5,320 nt of DNA from Candidatus Zixiibacteriota bacterium (GTDB taxonomy: Bacteria > Zixibacteria > MSB-5A5 > JAABVY01): the NCBI GenBank assembly GCA_014730285.1, contig WJIM01000353.1:1-5320 (forward strand), read 5' to 3'. The position numbers and the translations under genes are program-made. Under the pieces are notes generated by a model. That model saw nothing but the letters and a program-made list of their open reading frames with translations. It was not told where the DNA came from and ran no database searches. Below are positions 1 to 4,891 of this stretch, in pieces. Position 1 is the first letter of the stretch. Each line of letters begins with the position of its first letter.

Positions 1-170
1 ATATCCGGCGCCTGTGCGGGCTGGCCCGAAATACCCAGACCGACATCATCGAGTCTGGTCATTCCGGGGGACTCATCCGCAAATGCGGAACCGGTAAGAA
101 ACATGAAAATCGAAAGCAGAGCAACAAGCGCACACCTCAAACATGAAATGCGTTTGGGGGCTGGGTGCAT
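1..170 (-). CDS. Exported protein of unknown function, N-terminal part only
   Basis: The reading frame starts at the ATG at 170 and runs off the left edge, so only 56 residues are visible. They begin MHPAPKRISCLRCALVALLS and form a classical Sec signal peptide: a basic n-region with Lys/Arg, a hydrophobic stretch at about residues 13-27, and a probable signal peptidase I site after SAFA (about residue 31). The mature protein starts DESPGMTRLDDVGLGISGQ, which I do not recognise. The start is supported by a strong Shine-Dalgarno (AGGAGG) six to twelve bases upstream and by the placement of the signal peptide. It is divergent from the small secreted protein gene at 452, with 281 bases between them. 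It is probably periplasmic, outer-membrane or secreted. No function can be assigned from the fragment. Confidence 0.82.
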   Translation of the reverse strand, partial: MHPAPKRISCLRCALVALLSIFMFLTGSAFADESPGMTRLDDVGLGISGQPAQAPD

Positions 171-178
171 AATTTGTT

Positions 179-184
179 CCTCCT
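179..184 (-). promoter_or_regulatory. Shine-Dalgarno AGGAGG for the leftward gene
   Basis: On the minus strand the sequence AGGAGGAACAAATT directly precedes the ATG at 170. It is a full-consensus Shine-Dalgarno at normal spacing and fixes the start of the partial leftward gene. It also shows that this organism uses SD-led initiation, which matters when judging the leaderless-looking start at 905. Confidence 0.85.
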
Positions 185-231
185 ATGTATAAGCAGTAAG
201 TTTGCATTCATAGGGTGATAGGTCAGTAATC

Positions 232-237
232 ATTATA
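232..237 (-). promoter_or_regulatory. Candidate -10 box (TATAAT) for the leftward gene
   Basis: A perfect TATAAT is read on the minus strand about 60 bases upstream of the ATG at 170, giving a plausible 5' leader of roughly 55 bases. No good -35 lies at 16-18 bases: the nearest candidate, TTGCCA, is 21 bases away. In AT-rich DNA a lone TATAAT is weak evidence. Confidence 0.3.
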
Positions 238-293
238 ATTTAAGTAATAATTGAAATTTGGCAACATTTTTTCTAAGGAAAATAAAATGAATA

Positions 294-352
294 CCGTAAT
301 TATCAGTTTTTCTCTATGGAAATGAGCTGCAATAGCTTTAACTATAATACGG
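294..352. repeat. Imperfect inverted repeat, 13 paired bases
   Basis: The left arm CCGTAATTATCAGTT (294-308) pairs with the right arm AACTATAATACGG (340-352). All 13 bases of the right arm are matched, with single-base bulges at A298 and C304, and 31 bases lie between the arms. It ends 18 bases before the -35 box of the rightward promoter. It could be an operator or a cruciform/hairpin, or could be chance in AT-rich sequence. There is no U-tract after it, so it is not an intrinsic terminator. Confidence 0.35.
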
Positions 353-370
353 ATTGTAATGTTTATTTAC

Positions 371-399
371 TTGATAAACTTCAATTAAATCGCTATATT
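371..399 (+). promoter_or_regulatory. Predicted sigma70-type promoter for the 452-1990 unit
   Basis: TTGATA (371-376) and TATATT (394-399) are separated by exactly 17 bases; each box matches the sigma70 consensus at five of six positions. Transcription would start near 406, giving a leader of about 45 bases before the ATG at 452. The -10 region also reads TATATTTC, close to the TAnnTTTG element known from Bacteroidota. No other equally good promoter is seen before the gene. Confidence 0.5.
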
Positions 400-440
400 T
401 CAATCGTATAAAGGGTGATGATCTTTTTGAGTTAATTGCC

Positions 441-446
441 GGGAGG
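441..446 (+). promoter_or_regulatory. Shine-Dalgarno GGGAGG for the small secreted protein
   Basis: GGGAGG lies five bases before the ATG at 452 and supports that start, which also places the signal peptide correctly. Confidence 0.75.
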
Positions 447-451
447 TCCCC

Positions 452-889
452 ATGAGAATTGCCTCAGTATTATTCACATCTATCTGTATGATATTCGCTA
501 TTTCCGGTTTTGGCGGATATGTATTGCTTGCCGATGATGGAATCGAATCGAAAGAGGTTTTCGTTGATCTTGACGGTGACGGCTTTAACGACAATATTCC
601 CGACGAGGATAATAACAGTATCCCCGATACAGCCGAAGATGATAAGAACTTGGATGAGAATGAAGGCTTGCTTGCCAGTTCCGATAGTCAATTCAAACCT
701 ATCGAGGGTCTGGGAGGATTCAACCTGAACAGCTTATTATCCAATTCTGAGATTTTCGGCAAGCTGAAATTTTTAACCCGTGCACAATCATGCTGCCGCG
801 GCGGTTTCGAGGCCGGATCGGATTTCGGTCCGGGCAATGGAATCGGTCTGGGAGCTGTCTCCGGATGCGCCGGCGGAGTTTGTCATTAA
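452..889 (+). CDS. Small secreted Asp-rich protein with Cys/Gly-rich tail
   Basis: A 145-residue protein I cannot match to a named family. Residues 1-27 look like a Sec signal peptide, probably cleaved after YVLLA. Residues 39-59 carry a DLDGDGFND...PDEDNNSIPD pattern, the acidic DxDxDG calcium-binding motif of TSP3-like repeats, followed by an acidic linker rich in D, E and N to about residue 71. Residues 84-107 are hydrophobic/polar (GLGGFNLNSLL). The tail (about 111-145) is Gly-rich with a CC pair at 114-115, Cys139, Cys144 and terminal His145; the end reads CAGGVCH. The only other Cys (12) is in the signal peptide, so the mature form would have four. It is the first gene of an apparent two-gene operon, 15 bases before an outer-membrane barrel gene, which suggests a periplasmic or surface partner of that barrel. 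The Cys tail may form disulfides or bind metal; a covalent haem at the C-x4-C-H is a speculative alternative. That it is a real gene is well supported (promoter, SD, signal peptide); its function is unknown. Confidence 0.83.
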   Translation: MRIASVLFTSICMIFAISGFGGYVLLADDGIESKEVFVDLDGDGFNDNIPDEDNNSIPDTAEDDKNLDENEGLLASSDSQFKPIEGLGGFNLNSLLSNSEIFGKLKFLTRAQSCCRGGFEAGSDFGPGNGIGLGAVSGCAGGVCH

Positions 890-904
890 TATTAGTTTTC
901 AACT

Positions 905-1990
905 ATGCGCTCGCTACTAATTGGAATCCTGATCTTATTTTTCTTACCTGTTTCGGCTTCGGCCGATTTTGGCCTTGAAATAAAATTCAGTGAAAGCTTC
1001 ACTAATAATATTATCAGCGATTCATCAGAATTATCGGATTCGTATTCCTCCACAAATGCCGTCCTCAAATATTATCCATTTCCCCAGGTGGAGCTTAATC
1101 TAAAAAGCGAATACAGCTATTATTCCGAACTTGTGGCTCTGGGGAATCTGATGAGCGGCGCAGAGCTTACGGCAATCCCCACCTCTGCGGAATCTCCAGT
1201 TGTGGTCTATTTCAATGCATCCTATGAAAACCGCTCTTACAGGGAAGCCTTCAGCGTTTATAATACCGACACTTATGAGGGAATGGCATCTGTTTCCTAC
1301 ATACTGACTCCAACCGCTCAAGTCAGGGGCGGTTTTACATACGAAAATGCCCTGTTTAAAAATTCCGAGGAGGCTGACAAAGAGGTTTACGGTGTCATAG
1401 GAGGGCTTAATCTGACCTTTCTCGGATCGAACAGCCTCGATATCGAAACCGGCTACACATTTGCCGATTTTATTTCGATTGAAGAGGAGGGTATATTGGC
1501 TTACCCCCAGGTTTTGGAAGAAATCGATGGCGACCTGAAGTCCTTTTATATCTCGCCGCGGTTCTCCCGCGCCCTGGGAAGAAAGTTGGGAATGAATATT
1601 ACATACACCTTTCTCTCTTTCGTGGATTATGAAGAACCGATTGTATACAGCTATGCGACCGGCTTTTTATCACCCTGGGGCTCAGTATGGGACGGCAATT
1701 CGGTTACTCTTAATCTAAAGAGTTATCATATTCCCAAGATGATTATCACCGGGGGCTTTGGGTACTGGAATAAGCGGATGCTCCGCACTCTGGAGTTTCC
1801 CGACCGTATTATTCCTCGTGAGGATGATTACAGCAGGTACTACCTTGGCCTGAGCTGGCCCATGCCTGCACGATCGGGACCCTATCTCGAACCGAGTATA
1901 CAGCTCGACATAATTAACAACACTTCGACAAACAGACTGTATGACTACTCAACATTTTCGGTAATAGTCGGCCTGACTCTGCGGATGTAA
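905..1990 (+). CDS. Outer-membrane beta-barrel protein
   Basis: A 361-residue protein with a signal peptide (MRSLLIGILILFFLPVSASA, cleavage about residue 20) followed by alternating amphipathic beta strands rich in Tyr, Phe and Gly. Examples are STNAVLKYYPF, QVELNLKSEYSYYS, PVVVYFNASYENRSY, AQVRGGFTYENALF, SLDIETGYTFADF, LGMNITYTFLSF and MIITGGFGYW. I count roughly 14-16 possible strands. The last, TFSVIVGLTLRM, runs to the very C-terminus as in barrels inserted by the BAM machinery, although it ends in Met rather than the usual Phe. No plug domain or TonB box is seen, so a small porin-like or scaffold barrel is likelier than a TonB-dependent receptor. The family is not recognised. The start has no Shine-Dalgarno (TATTAGTTTTCAACT precedes the ATG), so translation is probably coupled to the gene ending at 889. 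A terminator follows the stop by 25 bases. Confidence 0.85.
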   Translation: MRSLLIGILILFFLPVSASADFGLEIKFSESFTNNIISDSSELSDSYSSTNAVLKYYPFPQVELNLKSEYSYYSELVALGNLMSGAELTAIPTSAESPVVVYFNASYENRSYREAFSVYNTDTYEGMASVSYILTPTAQVRGGFTYENALFKNSEEADKEVYGVIGGLNLTFLGSNSLDIETGYTFADFISIEEEGILAYPQVLEEIDGDLKSFYISPRFSRALGRKLGMNITYTFLSFVDYEEPIVYSYATGFLSPWGSVWDGNSVTLNLKSYHIPKMIITGGFGYWNKRMLRTLEFPDRIIPREDDYSRYYLGLSWPMPARSGPYLEPSIQLDIINNTSTNRLYDYSTFSVIVGLTLRM

Positions 1991-2015
1991 ATTCTTGAAA
2001 AAACTGTGAATTTTC

Positions 2016-2038
2016 ATCCGCCCAGGGCGGGTTTTTTT
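2016..2038 (+). terminator. Intrinsic terminator of the 452-1990 unit
   Basis: A GC-rich hairpin (CCGCC at 2018-2022, loop CAG, GGCGG at 2026-2030, extendable by a wobble T-G and an A-T pair) is followed by seven Ts (2032-2038). It begins 25 bases after the barrel stop codon. The U-tract overlaps the stop codon (2039-2037) of the convergent minus-strand gene. In the minus direction the same hairpin is followed by GATGAAAATTCAC before a T6 run, so it is a poor terminator that way. Confidence 0.85.
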
Positions 2039-4628
2039 ATGGGCAGTCGTGGCAGGGCGAAGGACCGCTTATGAAAACGTAATTTATTATATAAACGGCA
2101 TCAGAAACATTGACATTCGCATCACAATTGCATTCCCCCGCAATCAGCGGCTCGGGAGATTGTCCGCCGATGAAGATGAAATTGATCAGATACACCGCAT
2201 CGCTGACGTTGATTACATCATCACCATTGGTATCGCCGCAAATATAAACTGAGACCCGAAATTCATAGCCATCCGAGCTGCAATAATCCTGAACTGTGAC
2301 ACTAATCGTATCGGTCCTGTTTTCATCAGGCGCTGTACCTGTAAGGCTGTCATTGACGACTGTGCACCAGTACGGGTAGCTTTCGTATAGAATCGTGTGT
2401 GATGTATCGTCGGGATCGTCTATTGCCGGGCAATATTCAAGCTGGCGGCCGTTTTTTATGAAGAGCAGGGTAAGCGTATCGGCAATTACCGGCGGTTGAT
2501 TGGAATGATCGATTTCGATTATTACAGTCGCTGAATCCGCAAGGTCGCCGTCAGAAGCTACAACAGTAAATGATGTATCCTGATGATCGCATTCGGCTGT
2601 TCCGCTGATAGAGCTGCCCTCGACCTCGCACCACGAGGGATAATCGATAAAGCCGATCTCAAGTTCACTTCCGTCACAATCGGAATCAGACACATTTGGT
2701 TCATAACTGAATTCATCGCCAGGCTCGAGAACTATGGATGCAGAAACATCTATGACAGGGGAATCGTTTTCGCCGATTGGATTGCAGCAGTCATCATCGG
2801 GATGAAGAGGACATATATCACAGAGATCGCCGGCACCATCTTCATCCGAATCTTCCTGACCCGGATTGAAAACACCAGGGCAGTTATCGGTCTGGCATGT
2901 ATTTGCGGGATAACCGGGATCGCCAAAGCCGTCGTTATCGATATCGGTACATACATCGCAGGAATCGCCCAGGCCGTCAGCATCGGCATCTGACTGCTCA
3001 GGATTATAAATATCCGGGCAGTTATCATCATCACAGGTATTGGCCGCAAAACCGGGATCGCCATAACCGTCATTATCGCTGTCGGTGCACTCATCACAAA
3101 GATCGCCGATTCCATCCTGGTCGAAATCTTCCTGATCCGAATTGGGGACATCAGGACAGTTGTCGATTTCGCATGTGTTTTCCGGATATCCGGGATCGCC
3201 ATAACCGTCCTCATCAGAATCGGTACATACATCGCAGGAATCACCCAGGCCGTCATCATCGGCGTCGGCCTGATCCGGATTTGGTATATCGGGGCAGTTA
3301 TCCGTTACGCAGACATTATTCGGATAACCGGGATTACCGTATCCGTCGCCGTCCAGATCAGTACAGCTATCGCATTCATTGCCGATTCCGTCGGAGTCAT
3401 CATCGAGCTGCTCGGGATTTATAATTTCGGGACAGTTGTCGGTCTGGCACGTATTGGCCGGGAAACCGGGATTTCCGAAACCGTCGCTGTCAGTATCGGT
3501 GCAGTCGTCGCAGGAGTCGCCGACATCATCGCCATCGCGGTCCCATTGATAGGGATTATAATCATTCGGGCAGTTGTCGATCATACATGTACTTGCGGGA
3601 TATCCGGGATCACCGAAACTGTCGCCGTCGGTGTCGGTGCAATAATCGCATTGATCTCCCCTGCCGTCGCCATCCGCATCGGTTTGATATGGATTGAAAT
3701 TGTTGGGACAGTTGTCCGGCGGACAGGTGTTATTCGGGAAGCCGGGATTGCCGAAGCCATCGCCGTCAGTATCGGTGCACTGATCGCAGGCATCCCCAAC
3801 TCCGTCCCCGTCATAATCGAGCTGATCCGGATTCGGCAGATCGGGGCAGTTGTCTATATCGCACAGGTTGACAGGAAAGCCGGGATTTCCGTAACCGTCC
3901 TCATCTGTATCCACACAGGTATCGCAGGCATACCCGATGCCGTCGGAATCATAATCTATCTGATTGGGATTATAGTTATCCGGGCAGTTGTCGAACTGGC
4001 TGCAGATATTATCGCCATCGGGATCTTCACAATCGTAATAGAGCTTGAAGTTATCGATCATCCACCATCTATCATCGCGGGCAAAATAATAGTGAAAGCG
4101 CACTTGAACCGAATCCCCATCTCCAATATGAGAGGTAATGTTAATATCCCGAATATCGGGTCCAAAAGTCATATTGGTCATGCGCAAAATGTTGTGCCAT
4201 TCTCCATCTGCCCCATTGCGCACATCAACATCAGCAATTTCGTCGGGGATACTATTATCCCAGGCAAAGTAGTTTGAGAAACTGAGATGTACATCAACAT
4301 CCGAGGGGCAATAGTAATAGGCGGTCAGAAGAGTCTCTTCCATAAACGCGCCGGTCGCGGCACTGGAGTTAACAATCATAGCCGTATCGTCAAAAGGAGG
4401 GTATAAGCCGAAATAGGTTATGTCTACGAAATCCCATGTATAGCCGTCGCCACCGCCATCGATTATCTGCCAGCCGGACGGCAATTCGCCATCATCAAAA
4501 TCTTCATATACCAGCGTTGGCTGAAATGCAGTATCACGCTCAGAATCCGGCATGCCCTGTGCCTCTGCGGTCTCAACCGCAAAAGCAGCCAGCAGCAATA
4601 CAAGAAACAAGGGGGCGAATTTTCTCAT
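2037..4628 (-). CDS. Secreted modular protein: choice-of-anchor J, TSP3 repeats, Ig-like pair, dockerin
   Basis: An 863-residue exported protein. I chose the ATG at 4628 because MRKFAPLFLVLLLAAFAVET is a clean signal peptide (cleavage near EAQ, about residue 24); the in-frame ATG at 4727 would add 33 non-signal residues encoded by the probable promoter region. The SD is weak (GGGA). Domains in order: (1) residues about 38-199, a beta-sandwich of the choice-of-anchor J/cleaved adhesin type, opening EDFDDGELPSGW and closing near WWMIDNFKLYY; (2) residues 200-606, TSP3 calcium repeats: one partial unit, then eight units of exactly 46 residues with DNCP, NPxQ, DxDxDGxGD and CDxC motifs; (3) residues about 622-706 and 711-796, two related putative Ig domains sharing YPxWC and a SGTA/TGTA motif; (4) residues 797-863, a dockerin-like module with two 12-residue EF-hand-type loops (799-810 and 832-843, the second starting with Glu rather than Asp), each followed by NVSDAVY-type helices. 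TSP3 units bind calcium and form disulfides in known proteins. The role is inferred to be a calcium-dependent surface or secreted adhesin or structural protein; no catalytic domain is seen. It converges on the barrel gene. Confidence 0.93.
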   Translation of the reverse strand: MRKFAPLFLVLLLAAFAVETAEAQGMPDSERDTAFQPTLVYEDFDDGELPSGWQIIDGGGDGYTWDFVDITYFGLYPPFDDTAMIVNSSAATGAFMEETLLTAYYYCPSDVDVHLSFSNYFAWDNSIPDEIADVDVRNGADGEWHNILRMTNMTFGPDIRDINITSHIGDGDSVQVRFHYYFARDDRWWMIDNFKLYYDCEDPDGDNICSQFDNCPDNYNPNQIDYDSDGIGYACDTCVDTDEDGYGNPGFPVNLCDIDNCPDLPNPDQLDYDGDGVGDACDQCTDTDGDGFGNPGFPNNTCPPDNCPNNFNPYQTDADGDGRGDQCDYCTDTDGDSFGDPGYPASTCMIDNCPNDYNPYQWDRDGDDVGDSCDDCTDTDSDGFGNPGFPANTCQTDNCPEIINPEQLDDDSDGIGNECDSCTDLDGDGYGNPGYPNNVCVTDNCPDIPNPDQADADDDGLGDSCDVCTDSDEDGYGDPGYPENTCEIDNCPDVPNSDQEDFDQDGIGDLCDECTDSDNDGYGDPGFAANTCDDDNCPDIYNPEQSDADADGLGDSCDVCTDIDNDGFGDPGYPANTCQTDNCPGVFNPGQEDSDEDGAGDLCDICPLHPDDDCCNPIGENDSPVIDVSASIVLEPGDEFSYEPNVSDSDCDGSELEIGFIDYPSWCEVEGSSISGTAECDHQDTSFTVVASDGDLADSATVIIEIDHSNQPPVIADTLTLLFIKNGRQLEYCPAIDDPDDTSHTILYESYPYWCTVVNDSLTGTAPDENRTDTISVTVQDYCSSDGYEFRVSVYICGDTNGDDVINVSDAVYLINFIFIGGQSPEPLIAGECNCDANVNVSDAVYIINYVFISGPSPCHDCP
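2811..3914 (-). repeat. Eight in-frame 138-base TSP3-encoding tandem repeats
   Basis: Residues 239-606 of the modular protein divide into eight units of exactly 46 residues with no insertion or deletion; the last Cys of each CDxC falls at 284, 330, 376, 422, 468, 514, 560 and 606. A typical unit reads TDxDxDGYGxPGYPxNTC, then a DNCP-x4-NPxQ segment, then DxDxDGxGDxCDxC. A partial ninth unit (200-238) precedes them. The DNA of the units has diverged clearly, so the conserved phase reflects selection on the protein rather than recent slippage. The third full unit (3501-3638) has lost the Gly in both DxDxDG motifs (DTDGDS and DRDGDD). The sixth has NSDQ for NPxQ and the seventh has PGFAAN for PGYPxN. 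Confidence 0.93.
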
Positions 4629-4683
4629 ATTATCCCGCGGATGTTTATGGTCTGTATTTCTTAACTGTTTGCAGTCCCAAAAC

Positions 4684-4715
4684 GGGGTCAATATCAAGGT
4701 ACATTCAGGGACCCC
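4684..4715. repeat. Inverted repeat GGGGTC-N20-GACCCC upstream of the modular protein gene
   Basis: Six-base perfect arms (4684-4689 and 4710-4715) lie 56-87 bases upstream of the ATG at 4628 and overlap the region between the TTGACA-like -35 and the presumed transcription start. This is a possible operator for the gene, but the arms are short and could be chance. Confidence 0.3.
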
Positions 4716-4724
4716 ACATGTCAA
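4696..4724 (-). promoter_or_regulatory. Candidate promoter for the modular protein gene
   Basis: On the minus strand a perfect -35 TTGACA (4724-4719) is followed after 17 bases by TACCTT (4701-4696), a poor -10 matching only three of six positions. A start near 4689 would leave a leader of about 60 bases. The location after the upstream terminator is right for a promoter; the -10 box is the weak part, and an alternative sigma factor or activator is possible. Confidence 0.3.
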
Positions 4725-4749
4725 CACTTATCCTGCTGCCGGAATAATG

Positions 4750-4774
4750 GCATTAATCGGTCGACATTAAATGC
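4750..4774. repeat. Small imperfect inverted repeat
   Basis: GCATTAAT (4750-4757) pairs with ATTAAATGC (4766-4774), leaving one bulged A and an eight-base spacer containing GTCGAC. It sits 26 bases upstream of the TTGACA candidate, a position where an activator or repressor could bind. Chance is not excluded. Confidence 0.25.
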
Positions 4775-4833
4775 TGACTGCTTTGTATATATTTGTCGGA
4801 AAATTGGAAGAGAATATGAGCGGGCAGTATGAT

Positions 4834-4870
4834 AAAAAAAGCGGGATTGATATAAATAAAATCAATCCCG
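4834..4870 (-). terminator. Intrinsic terminator of the VWA gene
   Basis: A perfect 10-base-pair stem (CGGGATTGAT at 4842-4851 and ATCAATCCCG at 4861-4870) with a nine-base loop is followed on the minus strand by one C and seven Ts (4840-4834). It begins 21 bases after the stop codon of the VWA gene and separates it from the modular protein gene. The plus-strand side lacks a T-run, so it acts leftward. Confidence 0.92.
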
Positions 4871-4891
4871 TATTATATCTGAATTTATATC

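Larger units (their letters stand above)
171..451. other. Divergent intergenic region
   Basis: This 281-base AT-rich stretch separates two divergent genes for exported proteins. It contains no convincing gene. It holds a candidate promoter for each direction (minus -10 at 232-237; plus -35/-10 at 371-399), an imperfect inverted repeat at 294-352, and the two Shine-Dalgarno sequences at its edges. A 12-codon ATG frame at 287-325 preceded by AAGGA is probably chance. Confidence 0.7.

Noticed and set aside
287..325. A 12-codon leader peptide (MNTVIISFSLWK) with AAGGA upstream
   Set aside because: It is very short, lies before the predicted promoter at 371-399 and so would not be on that transcript, and shows no run of regulatory codons.
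212..419. The 8-mer AGGGTGAT occurring at 212-219 and 412-419
   Set aside because: One repeated 8-mer is expected by chance in a region of this size; the flanks do not match.
510..978. Alternative plus- and minus-strand frames overlapping the small secreted protein gene
   Set aside because: The 452 frame has a promoter, SD, signal peptide and coherent motifs; the others have none of these.
2583..3424. Plus-strand open frames at 2583-2993 and 2897-3424, and a minus-strand frame at 2750-3259
   Set aside because: All are shadows of the phased TSP3 repeat in other frames; their own periodicity copies the 46-residue unit and they have no start signals.
2811..3914. The regular 138-base periodicity as a possible CRISPR array or DNA satellite
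   Set aside because: Units are contiguous with no conserved repeat/spacer alternation, differ at the DNA level and keep a continuous coding frame of known TSP3 type.
3546..4277. A 243-codon plus-strand open frame with an Ile/Val/Ala-rich, membrane-like translation inside the TSP3 gene
   Set aside because: It is the antisense of Asp-rich repeats: GAT and GAC codons read on the other strand as ATC and GTC, giving Ile and Val. It has no SD, and the sense frame is a clear domain protein.
4629..4727. A 33-residue N-terminal extension of the modular protein from the ATG at 4727
   Set aside because: The extension has no signal character and would bury the signal peptide starting at 4628; the DNA there looks like promoter.
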